Below are positions 1 to 11,577 of a stretch of DNA of 64,000 bases, in pieces. The position numbers and the translations under genes were made by a program. The DNA is from Rhytidiadelphus loreus (taxonomy: Eukaryota > Streptophyta > Bryopsida > Hypnales > Hylocomiaceae), in contig OX344764.1 of assembly GCA_947034895.1 (NCBI GenBank), positions 66,941,348 through 67,005,347 of the forward strand. Reading direction: 5' to 3'. Under the pieces are notes generated by a model, which had not been told where the DNA came from, made no database searches, and saw only the letters and a list, made by a program, of their open reading frames with translations. How positions within the stretch are numbered: the first letter of the stretch is position 1; the number at the start of each line of letters is the position of its first letter.

Positions 1-2
1 TG

Positions 3-134
3 TATGCTCAACTCCTGCCTCTGGCTCTACCTGCTCCTCCAGTTGCTGGTATGCCCGGTATGGGTGGTGGCATGCCAGGTTATGGCATGCCAAATATGTC
101 CGGTTACGGAATGCCTTCCATGAGTGGGTATTAA
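3..134 (+). CDS. 3' end of a Gly/Met/Pro-rich protein gene (partial)
   Basis: The window opens inside a reading frame that ends at TAA (132-134). The visible 43 residues are rich in Pro, Ala, Gly and Met, with repeated MPG/GMP/SGY steps (for example [14 protein letters not shown]) and the C-terminus MSGY. There is no stop before position 134, and the low-complexity tail resembles C-termini of RNA-binding or adaptor proteins, but no domain is visible, so no family can be named. The 5' part of the gene lies outside the window. The GC content is higher than in the DNA that follows, as for other exons here. The alternative is a chance open frame, which the regular composition makes less likely. 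Confidence 0.6.
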   Translation, partial: YAQLLPLALPAPPVAGMPGMGGGMPGYGMPNMSGYGMPSMSGY

Positions 135-775
135 TTTTCTGCGAGCCTTTAAATGCACAAAGATCTCTAGGTGAGCCTGGGTGGCGGGCGATGAATGCCG
201 GGCAACACTGGTCAGTGGCCATTGAGCCGTTTCGTTGAGAGAATCTAGAGACATTTGTCGCATTTTGATTGTTGGAGCATGCTCCTGGTCACTGCATGCC
301 TTATAATAAGGGTGTTGAATCCATCAATTCTTTTTTAGACTTTAGCCTGGTTAGTAATATCCAGGGAGGCCGACAGTGGCTGCATTTAGCATCATCCTGC
401 CGGAAGATGTACATGAGGTTGGTGCTAAGGGCTTTTGTGGAAAGTATCATTGTTTGGCTGATAGGCAATGGTAGATTAGGTCGTATTCATATCCATGTTC
501 ATTTTTGTGAGTGGGTCTCACTGCACATATATAGATCAGTGAACGTTGCAGCGGCTTCACTTGGAGTAGAGAGATTTAGCCTTCTTTGTGTAGCAGTATG
601 TGCAGTTCGACCTCAGCCTTCCCGGCTCGGTTTCTTTCTGCGCTGCAGTAAAATTTTCTGGACTAGTTTAAATTATTCACTTGTTGTTGAGAATTGAGTT
701 GACGAATTTAGTGCATGAATATGGTAAGAGTTATATTTCGTTTTACTACATGGTGAGACTTTCCTAGTTCAAGTG
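135..775 (+). other. Probable 3' UTR and flank of the truncated gene
   Basis: Mixed-composition sequence with no recognisable protein. An open frame at 269-697 codes for a protein with no domain or repeat and is probably fortuitous. T-rich tracts and moderate GC fit a 3' UTR that fades into intergenic DNA. Confidence 0.35.
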
Positions 776-975
776 GGCCAGGGTGAACTGACCCCCTCAT
801 TGCCCCGTCCAGGGGTTATTGTGAAAAAAAGCCCCCTTAATTTTTGCTGTGATTGCAAATCTGAATTTAGAATTTGCAAATTTTATCATCTGTTTGCAAA
901 TAAAAAATTCCAGTGTTTTCCCCAGGGGTAAAACGGGGCAATGAGGGGATCAGAAGGGATCAGTTCACCCTGGCC
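776..975. mobile_element. 200-bp MITE-like element with ~40-bp inverted ends
   Basis: The left end (GGCCAGGGTGAACTGA...CTCATTGCCCCG) returns as its reverse complement at the right end (CGGGGCAATGAG...TCAGTTCACCCTGGCC). The right arm has an extra ~10 bp (a repeated GATC-containing step). The interior is AT-rich and non-coding. I see no convincing target-site duplication, so the superfamily is open. Confidence 0.7.
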
Positions 976-1283
976 AAATATTTGTGAAAAATGTTAGCAT
1001 GGGTGGGGTTATCTTAATAGTGGGGTCTTTTGTCGAGGTTCATGGATATTGATACGGTACCTCATGTGAGCAATCGGGTCAGCCGTGTCAAGCCCGAAGT
1101 GGACGATGTGACGGCGCAGTACAAGTTACCCGGTCGCATTGTCACAACTCACAAGCAGTTCAAGTCCCCCATTTCACATGACAGGAAGAAGGCAAAAAAA
1201 AAAAAATGTAAGCTAAAGAATGAGCGATGGTCAAAATCGCAGTAAGGTGGGAATCCCCAATACTGCTACTCTGCCTAATTACT
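976..1283. other. Intergenic spacer, no gene seen
   Basis: A short spacer with one GC-richer patch (1040-1170) and an A-run at 1195-1207. The small open frames here have no recognisable features. Confidence 0.4.
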
Positions 1284-1364
1284 AACTTTTGCATACAATA
1301 TCCAAATGTCATGTTCTTTGGTGCATTGGAAGAATGTGACATTTGGATATTGTATGCAAAAGTT
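1284..1364. repeat. 28-bp perfect inverted repeat (hairpin) opening the 76-bp array
   Basis: The arm 1284-1311 is the exact reverse complement of 1337-1364, with a 25-nt loop. The right arm contains the GTGACATTTGG core that starts each following tandem unit, so this is a diverged or rearranged edge of the array. Confidence 0.85.
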
Positions 1365-2030
1365 ATGAAAGAACAAAGTTTGGTTCTAAAAGCATTTCTT
1401 CCATCCAAATGTCACATTCTTCCAATGCACCAAAGAATGTGACATTTGGTATGAAAGAACAAGGTTTGGGTCTAAAAGCATCTCTTCCAAATGCACCAAA
1501 GAACGTGACATTTGGTATGAAAGAACAAGGTTTGGTTCTAAAAGCATCTCTTCCATCCTTCTTCCAATGCATCAAAGAATGTGACATTTGGTATGAAAGA
1601 ACAAAGTTTGGTTCTAAAAGCATCTCTTCCATCCTTCTTCCAATGCATCAAAGAATGTGACATTTGGTATGAAAGAACAAAGTTTGGTTCTAAAAGCATC
1701 TCTTCCATCCTTCTTCCAATGCACCAAAGAATGTGACATTTGGTATGAAAGAACAAAGTTTGGTTCTAAAAGCATCTCTTCCATCCTTCTTCCAATGCAC
1801 CAAAGAATGTGACATTTGGTATGAAAGAACAAAGTTTGGTTCTAAAAGCATCTCTTCCATCCTTCTTCCAATGCACCAAAGAATGTGACATTTGGTATGA
1901 AAGAACTAAGTTTGGTTCTAAAAGCATTTCTTCCATCCAAATGTCACATTCTTCCAATGAATGTGACATTTGGATACTATATGCAAAAGTTATGAAAGAA
2001 CAAAGCTTTATTCTAAAAGCATTTTTTCCA
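1336..2030. repeat. Tandem array of a 76-bp unit
   Basis: Units begin at GTGACATTTGG at 1336, 1439, 1505, 1581, 1657, 1733, 1809, 1885 and ~1962. From 1505 to 1885 the spacing is exactly 76 bp; the unit at 1439 lacks 10 bp. Unit contents are GTGACATTTGGTATGAAAG, a GGTTCTAAAAGCATCTC block and CCATCCTTCTTCCAATGCA. The last complete units are nearly identical. A second small hairpin (around 1937-1975, arms with CCAAATGTCACATTC) closes the array. The open frames reported here on both strands are by-products of the repeat. Confidence 0.92.
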
Positions 2031-2645
2031 CATAATTAAGCACATAATTGATTTTGGAGATGTACATAGAGTGAAGTTGGTAGTTTAGGGTCAATGGTGC
2101 ATTTTGGGGTGCCCACCATACATTTCGTTACAAACAACAATAATACATCTTACTTCTACCTTAACGTAGTAACACCTCAAGACAACAAGTGAACAACAAA
2201 AAGAAGTTGCAAAACACACAAATGAAGACAAAAATTTCATCAATGCGTGAATGAATAATGCAATAGAGATTGAGCCAAGAAATAAAAGTCAATGGACCTC
2301 CGTGATGTTGCATTAGAAACGGACCTTGTCTACTGAACCCTTCAAAGTCCAACAACTTTTTGACAATGGAGGTTTTCAATGATCTATTCCATTTTGATAT
2401 TTTCTTGTTTTACACATGGAAGCACTTGAAAATTTTAATTTTCACCAAACCAAAGTAAAGACTACTTTGTCTAGTATGCATGAAATTAATTGTGGAAAAT
2501 TTAGACGGTTAAATTTTTAGATTATAACAATCCTAGATGATCAACTTTATAGGCAAAAAAAACAGCTTTAGGGGAAGAAAAATGATAAGAAGATGAATAA
2601 TGCTTTTATATCCCCCCCCCCAAATGGATTAAATTATAAGGCAAA
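2031..2645. other. AT-rich intergenic DNA with a diverged duplicated segment
   Basis: No gene seen. About 170 bp at 2215-2390 (ATTTCATCAATGCG..., GATTGAGCC) resembles 3100-3260, so this is an old dispersed or local duplication. A C-run lies at ~2611. Confidence 0.4.
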
Positions 2646-2837
2646 CACTACTAGAAAACACTGAAATTTCAACAGATTTCAGTTGATTTGGTTGCCTTGT
2701 TCCGGTCACTTTTCTGTTGATTTCAACAAAAATCTATTAAAATCAACAGATTTTTGTTGAAATCAACATAAAAGTGACCGGAACAAGGCGACCAAATCAA
2801 CTGAAATCTGTTGAAATTTCAGCGTTTTCTAGTAGTG
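2646..2837. mobile_element. Palindromic CACTA-type MITE (192 bp)
   Basis: It starts CACTACTAGAAAACACTGAA and ends with the reverse complement. The two halves are complementary over about 90 nt each with only a few mismatches, so the whole element can fold into one long hairpin. It is flanked by AAA on both sides (2643-2645 and 2838-2840), the 3-bp duplication expected for CACTA (En/Spm) transposons. It is non-coding and hence non-autonomous. Confidence 0.9.
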
Positions 2838-3685
2838 AAATGCAGTATTTTTTAATTTAAAAAATTGAGAAATAAAAAACTCTCTCAAATTTGCACACAT
2901 TTTCCAATAGAAGGAGTAGAAACTCAAAATTGACCAAATTGGATCCTACAAAAATTTATAAAATTTATAAAATTATGCATCAATTTTTGAAATTCAACAA
3001 TTGATATTATTAACATATTGTTTGGAACATCTTCAAAATATTTGGAATCATTCTAATTATTTTGTGTTCCAAACAATATGCAAATGAATCATTCTAATAG
3101 ACAAGGACAATAATTTCATCAATACGAAAATGAACAAAGCAGTAGACTGCATAAGACTTGATCGAGCCTAACCTTCGTTGCAGTCATAGCGGAGCTAGTC
3201 TGTTGAGCTCTTTCACATTGAATTTTGCCAAATTACTCTTGGTGATGCAATTCAGCAAATTACTCCAAACCCTAAAAACGGTGATTGTCTAAAAAGATTC
3301 ATTTTCTAAGAAGTGTCAAAGTGTCAATATAAAATGTTATAGTGGTGCTTCAAATTTCAACATTCATCCACATATTGGATAGAAAAGATCAGATTCATAC
3401 ATATCATATGTCTATAATTTGGTTTTCATTCACAATCTAGCAATTTCATCCAATATTTTTTTTTATTTGAATTTTTTTGGCGATTTCATCCATTTTAGGG
3501 GGAATATTTTTCTACCATTTTTTAGCCAAATTATTTTTTTGGGTGCAATTTCGCACTAGAAAGCCTAAAAAAAAAGCCTTGGTACTCAACGAAGATGAGA
3601 TTGTAGCAATGTCGCAAATTGCCAGAGAAGTCGCAACAATATTTTGCAAATGCACAAGCAACTAGTATTGTGGTGAGAAGTTCGC
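2838..3685. other. AT-rich intergenic DNA with a short hairpin
   Basis: No gene supported. A 16-bp perfect inverted repeat (3014-3029 and 3065-3080) flanks a 35-nt loop. The small open frames near 3480-3720 have no domain. Confidence 0.4.
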
Positions 3686-3945
3686 TACACCAAATAGTGA
3701 AATTGGGTTGCCTTAACATTTAGATTACCTTATCCAAAGAAGTTACCTCATGACTCACTGCTTGTCTACATAGAAGCACATGTGACTCTCTAAACTTGGG
3801 CCATGAACTAGTGCACCAACCCATGCAACACACATGGTTCCTCCATTAATGCATCCTTCTATAGTAATAGTAAATATTTATTATATAGTGTAGAATGTCA
3901 AAAAATTAGTGAAGGGCAACTTAATTAATTTCACTATTTAGTGTA
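3686..3945. mobile_element. MITE family 1, copy A (TA-flanked, 260 bp)
   Basis: The left end TACACCAAATAGTGAAATT matches the reverse complement of the right end AATTTCACTATTTAGTGTA; both outer dinucleotides are TA. The interior matches copy B (8441-8681) in reverse orientation, including the ATGCATCCTTCTATAG and ATATAGTGTAGAATGTC blocks. A TA target site would fit a Tc1/mariner-like (Stowaway-type) MITE, though the ends are not the classic Stowaway sequence. Confidence 0.8.
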
Positions 3946-6361
3946 ACAACCTTGAACCGGCTAAACCAAGCATTGCTATATTACAACCTAAACCCCACGG
4001 CAATGTATTTTCATTGCATGGTCTCACAAGAAATATGTTATTGACCTACTTCCAAAAAGCAGAGATTTTTCATCAAATCTCTAAATTTTTCAAAAAAAAT
4101 CTATTTTTCCCTTACATTGATGCCCACAATATTCAAGTTGCAAGTATTTGCAAATACATCCACTCTCAATATGTAATTAGGTGAATACAACAAACTGTAG
4201 GTCATTTTGGTCTAGACAATCCTAAAGGGGTTAATGATGTTCATTGTCTAATGTAGAACAACAATGCCAATGTTCATCTTTGGAATTTTGTATGAAAAAG
4301 GGAGGTCTTACAAAGTATTTAGAGCTCTAATGAGAGCTCTTAGATTTTTAAAGTAAATGATTCACAAGGTAGTAGAAAGTTTGATTTCTACAATGACCAA
4401 TCCGTTTTTCAAGAGTTAAGTATGAAAATGAGTAACTAGACTTGAGATTAGATGATTATGAACTCTAAAAATTCTTACAAATAATGAAGGAAGAACCTTG
4501 GAAGAATGGAGCACACTTCTAATCCATAAATTGAGAGAAGGATGTGATTAACCTAGTATTGGACTAATTAATAGCAAAGCAATCCAAAGTTGAAAAATAT
4601 AACCATAGGTAAGGACCTACTAAATTTTCTTAGTAGCAAAGAAGGTAGTTATGTATTGACCTATGATTGTTCCTTACCACCGCTATTTTCCCTTCACCTT
4701 ATATACTATAACAAGAGAGGTATTGACCTATAATTGTTCTTTATAACATATTTTGCCTTCACTTTCCATACTATAACTTCAATCCAAGTAAGTTTGAGAT
4801 CTCAAAATACTCGGACAAAAAATAAAAAAATTCCAACTCTATTGTTATACCCTAAACTAATGTGTACACTTAATGCTAAAATGCACATGGTCAACCCTTT
4901 AAAGATTTGATTGTTTGAAGGTCTCAAAATACTTGAACAAGATAGAACAAATTTCCAACTCTATTGTTATACCTTAAACTAATGTATATACACTTAATGC
5001 TAAAATTCACATATTTAACCTTAGTCCTTTAAGGACCAAGGATTTGTCTAAATTTCCAAAATTGTGAAGATATATTATAAATGCAATTTCAAATAATAAT
5101 GTAATAATGACTCTCAAATATTAGTTGTAAAATATGATTCATAGATGATATCTATATGATTAGATCAAATAGTACACAAACTAATATTTTTCAATAAAAT
5201 TTGAAGCCCAAAATTGAAAATTCCTTCTAATAGATTGGATATTTGTGATATCCACATGCAAGAATTTTTCCTTAAAGTTCAAAATGTTAAGTTCTAATCA
5301 TAGTATGTTTTTAAATTTTTTATTTTATTTTTTAATTCAATTATTTTTTAAGGGTCATATTTTGAACTGAAAAAAATTAGCTTTTGAGGTCAAAACTACC
5401 AATATTCTTTGAATTGTAGAATATTTGCAAAACAAAGACTTCAAAATCTATACTATACAAATGTTAAAGAACTCACAAAAGAATCTTCAAAAAATCAATG
5501 CATGCAAAATGCAAAAAAATCAAAGCATTTTTGTATGCTTGAAATGTCTTTGTGTTCATTTATTGTCTGAATGTCTGGTCCTTAAGGGATTAAAGGACCA
5601 CAAAGCCACATTGACACATTTGGATGATTTCAAGTGAACAATACATGATAAGGAAAAACATTTTTCATCCACATTTTTTATGAAGAATTCTTTGAATGTA
5701 TTTGCATTGAATGTTGGTCGACTGATTCACCTCATTAAGGTATTATTGACTTCTCTATAGAAGAAAATGCTAAAAATTGGATCACAAAAGATGCTTATTC
5801 ATTATGTTCTCACAACTTGTTTTTCCTTGCTTTATATTTATATTTTAGTGATGAGAAGTAGTGGGTGTGAAGCCCTATGTGAGTGGCAATTTTTCAATGA
5901 AATAATTGAAGTTGAAGTCCGAGGACATGTGGAAAGATGTAGATTGTAGAATTGGCAATGATTGTTGGCAAGTGTAATGTGTGAAAGATGAGATTTCCTT
6001 GCCAAATTGTATTGATTGAAGATGAATTTATGTTTAAAAAGATGCAATGATTGCATGTACTTACTTATGTTGTTTTAAGATAGGGTAGTCGTGATTGAGT
6101 CAAGTTGTTTTATGTGAATAAAAATGAATTCTTAAAGTGTGGAGAGGCAAATCACTTATAACTAAACAACTATAAGACAAGTTGTCTTATAGGTTGCTAT
6201 AGCATACTACAAGATAATTTTGTTGTCTATTTGTCAAAGAATCCAAATGTCATAATTTTAAAAGTGAATGAATTGGGTCTAATTGCTACATGTGTTATGA
6301 ATGGAAGTATTAAATTGTTGATGGTATACCAAAGCTAATAGTCTTGTAGTAACGACTACAA
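3946..6361. other. AT-rich gene-free stretch with small tandem duplications
   Basis: No protein or RNA gene seen over 2.4 kb. Two local duplications are visible: about 80 bp (ATTGACCTAT...ACTATAAC; 4656-4700 and 4734-4775), and about 120 bp (CTCAAAATACT...CACTTAATGCTAAAAT; ~4800-4905 and ~4920-5030). Open frames around 5425 and 5767 are AT-rich and unsupported. Confidence 0.5.
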
Positions 6362-7576
6362 CACTATAAGAAACCCGTGTTTTCTGTGGTGTTATGAAGA
6401 AATGGGTCATGCTTTCATTGACATCAATGCATTACAAATTCTAAGCCTATAGGAGGCAGATTTTTGCTAATGTTAGAAAAGACATGGAGATGTTAGAGCA
6501 AAAACATATGGATGACACAAGAGACGTGTATGTTTTTTTGAACATCAAATAAAACATGGTGACGTTTATTAGAACATTCCAAAAAACATGGAAGTGCCAC
6601 GTCAACTAGGGTTTTGGAATTCACTTGGGTAAATTTTTATAAGTTGTTGTAGGCTAATGTAAAATGTTGACCGGATGTGAAAAAAATTGGAAAAGGGTAG
6701 CAATGTGGCATGCTTTGAAAAAAAAATGAATGGATGTATACTATGGATGAAAAAAATATATCTTTATACAAGTGGGGTAGTAGGAAGTAAGACAATCCAT
6801 ATGGGATATGTAAAGTAAAATTTTTGTTCAAAATTGAATGTCTAAATAAACATCCATATGTTTAAAACAACCTCCAGATGTTAGAAATAACATGCAGATG
6901 TCAAAAAAAACGTCTTCATGTCTGAAACAACATCCACACACAACGTTGTCAAGATCTCATTTGTGAATTATTCTATATCTTTTGTCGTGGATGGACAACG
7001 AATTTCAGTATAAAAGAGACCTCTCCACCCTCCATTTTTACTAAATGCCAATGAAATAATTACTTGACTTTGCCATTAAAGATTCTTTTGATGGTAGATA
7101 GTAAATTCTTGGTGAATTTGACAATTTCACTTGTTCATTCTTTTGGAATTTAAAAATAATAATTATTTAATGTAATTAAATTATTATTGTTTTTATATAA
7201 TTTTATATAATTTTTTAAAAATAATTATTTCATAAAATTAATGCCATTTGTGATTTTTAGTGAGCCACGTCATGTGATGTATTGTCATGATGATTTTTTT
7301 ATTAATAAAAAAGGACATTGCCCAAACAAAAAAAATGATGTGGCAGCCATGTGGCATCTATGTGGCAAGCTTTTGGAGGGTGAAAACACAAGGTATCAAC
7401 AACCGTTTTCATGAAACATGCAGACATTAGAGCACGTTATAGTAGATTTCAACCGTTTGTGGAAACACCACCTACAACGGATTTTAGGTGACATTAGAGT
7501 TGACATACCTTTAATTGAAAAAAACATACTTTTACATCTTTAAAAACACCATAGAAAACATAGGTTTCTTCTAGTG
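6362..7576. mobile_element. Non-autonomous CACTA element (1.2 kb)
   Basis: The left end CACTATAAGAAACCCGTGTT pairs with the right end, whose reverse complement is CACTAGAAGAAACCTATGTT; the similarity extends ~31 bp. Flanking triplets are CAA (6359-6361) and CAA (7577-7579), a 3-bp target duplication. The interior is non-coding and AT-rich, with repeated ACATCCATATG/ACATGCAGATG-like subterminal motifs near 6850-6950, typical of CACTA transposase-binding repeats. The stretch at 6763-6830 matches 63,925-63,990 in another element. Confidence 0.9.
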
Positions 7577-8066
7577 CAAGCTATACATTGATAAATTAAA
7601 CAAAATAAAATTTCATTCATTTGAATAATCATTTGAGATTTCAATTGTCTAAGTAAGATTCCAATCTGATCAATTGCAAGTTTATAGTTGATATTTATTT
7701 ACACATATATTGTTTAGACCACACTAGTATAATGTGCTGAATTGTCTGGGTTGCAGTGCATGTGTGTTGAGGCAACTAATGTGATGTTGTATTCCTTGCT
7801 ACAAATTGATCTGAATTTGGTAAGTCTAAATTGAGGAATGAGAGAAAGGACTTTTGAGTGATTTAATGTTTTATTAGCAAAAATGTTATTTTGAAAGCCC
7901 AGCTACTTAAAAGCAACCTTATCCCCTAAAAGAATCCCTATACTTATAGCTTTAAATTTAGTTTTGGAGAAAGAAAATCATAGATTACACTAAAGAAAAC
8001 AAGGACCACTTATATTTAGTGACAAAATAGAGCACACATGACCATCTTTTAATGGTTAAGGGTCAT
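7577..8066. other. AT-rich intergenic spacer
   Basis: Nothing recognisable apart from the target duplication of the preceding element. Confidence 0.4.
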
Positions 8067-8381
8067 CATTAGAAGAGATTTCAGGATTTTAAGGGCCGTT
8101 TCAGGGCCGTTCCAGGTGCTGTTCCCCCGGCAGTAAAAGAACGCCGCTGTCAGATTTTATTTTTTTTGAAAAAAAAAAAAAAAAAAAAAAAAAATCTTTT
8201 TAAGTCCTTAAACTGAGAAACAAAGTTAACTTTTTTATTTTTTTTATTTTTTTTGAAAAATCTGACCTGGCCGTCTCTCGGCCAGGTCAGCACAGGCCGG
8301 GAACAACGGATATCGGCGGTTCGGGGGGGGGGTCAAGTTGGGAACTCGCAGCCCTCCCCCAGAGCCAAATCACATGTAATG
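8067..8381. mobile_element. CATTAG-end MITE-like element, copy 1 (poly-A core)
   Basis: The left end CATTAGAAGAGATTT and the right end CAAATCACATGTAATG are imperfect inverted ends. The interior has a GC-rich arm, a long A/T homopolymer core (8158-8260) and a second GC-rich arm ending GGGAACTCGCAGCCCTCC. That right arm resembles the left arm of 58,947-59,221, so the two elements lie in opposite orientation. The open frame at 8253-8435 crosses the element end and is probably meaningless. Confidence 0.5.
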
Positions 8382-8440
8382 TGTCAAAAAGTGTCTAGCA
8401 TTTTCCACCTTAATTTGCCCCAACTTTGCAAATGAAAACT

Positions 8441-8681
8441 TACAAAAAATAGTGAAATTAGATTGCCCCACACTAGTTTCCTGACATTTGACACTATATA
8501 AATATTTATTGTTATTGTAGAAGGATGCACTACTTTTGAATTAGATATTGTTGTAATTGGAACTCATAAACCTCCATGTGTACAAATGGAAAGATTTGTT
8601 GAATTTGATGGCTTGTAAAGTAACTTTCTCGAGATAAGGCAACCTAATTGTTAAGGCAATCTAATTTCACTATTTTGTGTA
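8441..8681. mobile_element. MITE family 1, copy B (TA-flanked, 241 bp)
   Basis: The end TACAAAAAATAGTGAAATTA pairs with TAATTTCACTATTTTGTGTA. Inverted ends of ~25 bp continue into GATTGCC/GGCAATC. Its interior is the reverse-oriented homologue of copy A at 3686-3945. Confidence 0.82.
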
Positions 8682-9240
8682 CCACAACAACAAAACTTTT
8701 GGGGCATTTATGGTTCATGATCATCCCTTGGGGGGTAGGTATCTTCAAATTTGGACCATTTCAAAATAAATCTCTACTTCTTGCCAAATAAAAGTAGTCT
8801 TTTTTGCTTGACATTTTCCATTTCTATTTTAAATGTGGATAAAGTCACTAAATTTGAATGAAAAAGTGTATGAATACAATTGGAAGTGCCATTTTGGGGG
8901 GATACAAAAGAGGGATGAATGAAGAAATATAGTGCTTCATCAAATTTTAAGTGATCACCATCTTGGCAATTTCAGAAAAAGTAAAAAGAAAAGCTCTACT
9001 AAATGGCACAACATTTTTGCCTTTCAACGCTCACCACTCCACTCTAGTAAACACCAAATACACAACAATTCCATCCAGAACACAGACGCCCATGAAATTC
9101 TAAATTTTTTCGATCTATCTCCAAAATTCCAAACCCAAGTGCATGTGCAAATAAAACGATACAAAAGACAGCAGATAATCTGATATGATCATATAAGAGA
9201 TACATGTTCATATGTTGTGTACGAATAATAATATTGGATC
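8682..9240. other. Intergenic DNA, possibly a decayed LTR edge at 9150-9235
   Basis: No gene. The segment 9150-9235 (GATAATCTGATATGATCA, TTGTGTACGAATAATAA) resembles 13,236-13,300. As the two copies bracket the broken copia coding region they may be LTR remnants, but I cannot find LTR termini. Confidence 0.35.
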
Positions 9241-10703
9241 GGATGAACTCAACACCACTGGAGATAGTATTTTACATTGTCAGGATCAATTATTTTGAAA
9301 CGATGCATAAGTTTTTGCTTGAGGTTTTTAATTCCATCATTGTCTAATCCAACAACCAAGAGATCATCCATGCATAAAATGAGAATTATGATTCCTTTTG
9401 TACTTGTGATATAAAAGAGACTATAATTAATTTGCTTTTGTATTTGTACCGATAAGAACCCATTTATTTTTTTGAACCAAGTATGTGGTCATGATTGTTT
9501 CAGGCCATATAGTGATTTTTTAAATCTCCAAACCTTGTTGCATGTGTATTGGTTTCTGAACCTTTCGAGAACTTCCATATAAACAATTTCTTTTAGATCA
9601 CCATTCAAAAAGGTAGTTACAACATCTAAGTAGATTAGAATCTAGTCATTGGTTGTTGCTAAGGCTACTACTATACATACCTCGTTCCATTTTGCAATTG
9701 GTGCAAAGACCTTGTCAAAATTGATGCCCTTTGTTGCTGAAAGCCTTGAGCTAAGAGCCTAGCTTTTAGCTTGGATGGACAACCATCATGTCCTAATTTA
9801 GTCTTATATAACCACCTTGTAGTTATAGGTTCGATTCTTGGTGGAGGATTGCATAGCTCCCATGTTTCATTTTTTAGCAATGAATTGCGTTTGCTTTTCA
9901 TAGCAACACTCCAATTTGGGTGAGAATCGGCTTCTATGAATGAAAGTAGCTCGGAAGGTTCCTCGAGAACTGTTGATATCTATAGGCTCTATAAGTTTAA
10001 TGTAAGCACTAGGTGGTGGAAATATTTGCTCTAGATCAAATAATAGGTTCTAACGAGTAGATGTACATGTCCTTCAGCCTGCTTGATGGTTGTCTAATTC
10101 TAGTGGACGGTGGGTGGGTTTTAGGGACTTTAGGCTAATTGTTTGGCAGTGTAGGAGATTTGTCGGGGTTGTCTTCTAGACAAGGTAAGCTCAATGTGTC
10201 TGGTAGTTGGATTTGTGAGTGAAGTTCTGGCATAATGGGTGGATTTAAACTAGGCAGAGTGGATATGGTTGAATGGCTATGTGGAATTATAGAAATTGTG
10301 GTGAGTAATGAAAGAGTTGCAGTTTGAGTTATTTTTTTTACTAAATAGATGAGATTCATCAAATCTCATACTATGAGACATTATGATTTTTCTTTCGTTA
10401 GGTAGCCAAATTCTGAAACCTTTGGCTAACCATTGTAACTAACAAAGGGTCCAAGTTTGGATTTGGGCTCTAAATTATCACGCTGGCTTTTTTTTTACCC
10501 AAACATAGACTTTAGATCCAATTATGGATAAAAAAAATATCAATAATTTTGTTAAAGAAGCATTGGAAAGGTGATACCTATAAGTTGACTACAATTGTTG
10601 AATGGTTCAGAAGGAATGTGACAGTATTGATGGCTTCAGTCCATGAAAAACACAGGGGCGTGGCGAATAATGACTTGCTCTTGGCCATTTCTAAAAGTTT
10701 ATG

Positions 10704-11577
10704 GGCCATTTCAGTCATTAAAATGGCGCCATTCCACTATTTGGGCAGCTTTTACTATTCAGACTAGATGTTTGAAATCTATACCCCGGGGCCCGGGGGG
10801 TCACTCAATGTATTCTTTAGACATCACTTGCGATCAAGTAAATTTTCCATCCCAATTTACTTTTTAATAAATTTTGACTTAGCTCCAAATTTTTGGATGT
10901 TGTTACATAATCAATATATCTTTTATGTAAAAAAAATTTGGATTCAATTGAATTCAACTAGATATCCAAATGCACAATTGAAGATTGCACTAAAATGGTT
11001 GTATTTTCACTTCAAATATTTATCAAGATTGCATTTGAATGACAATTGTATCCAACTTTGGTATGCATAAACTTTAACCAAACCTTCATTCATTGCCAAT
11101 TTTAAAGATATTTTAAAAATATTATTTACCATATAAAATAGGGGGTTGAATTTTTTTTCAACTATACAATGTATTTATTTTCTTACAAAATTTGTAAGTA
11201 ATTATTTCAAATAAAGAAAATTTTCAAAAATTCACAATATGAACTTCCAACATATTAAAACATACTATAATTTTTTCAAACTATTTAAATGATTTTTTAC
11301 CATATAAGATAGGGGGTCAAAGATTTTGTTTACATGTGATCCAAAGAATACATTGAGTGATCCCCCTGGGAATCTATATCCTTACCAGATGTCTGAAATC
11401 TACACTTGTCTTAGATGTCACTTTTATAGTTCAGACTACATAGTTTGAAATCTATATTTGTCTTAGATTTCTGAAATCTATATTAAATCTATACATGTCC
11501 TAGATGTCACTTTCACAGTTCAAATCGAGCAATCTTAAAATGGCACATTGAATACTGCCATTTTAACAAAATTGCCC
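10704..11577. mobile_element. GGGCAATTT-end element 1, inserted in the copia integrase
   Basis: The ends GGCCATTTCAGTCATTAAAATGG and the reverse complement of CCATTTTAACAAAATTGCCC bound a non-coding insert flanked by ATG (10,701-10,703 and 11,578-11,580). The integrase frame resumes on either side, which confirms an insertion. The inside carries diagnostic blocks: 'TTTGAAATCTATA', 'CTAGATGTCACTTT' and 'CAGTTCAGAC' repeats. The element was later split by a 587-bp hAT-like MITE. Confidence 0.7.
10784..11370. mobile_element. hAT-like MITE nested in the preceding element
   Basis: A perfect 8-bp duplication AATCTATA flanks it (10,776-10,783 and 11,371-11,378). Its ends are inverted: GGGGGGTCACTCAATGTATTC at the left, GAATACATTGAGTGATCCCCC at the right, with a CCCGGG-rich left tip. 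The interior is AT-rich and non-coding. An 8-bp duplication points to a non-autonomous hAT element. Confidence 0.85.

Noticed and set aside
269..697. 142-aa open frame after the truncated first gene
   Set aside because: No motif and composition like a 3' UTR.
1284..2030. CRISPR-like appearance of the 76-bp repeats
   Set aside because: No unique spacers, plant nuclear context, and whole units repeat; it is a plain tandem array.
8253..8435. 60-aa frame at 8.25 kb
   Set aside because: Spans the right end of a MITE-like element; no features.
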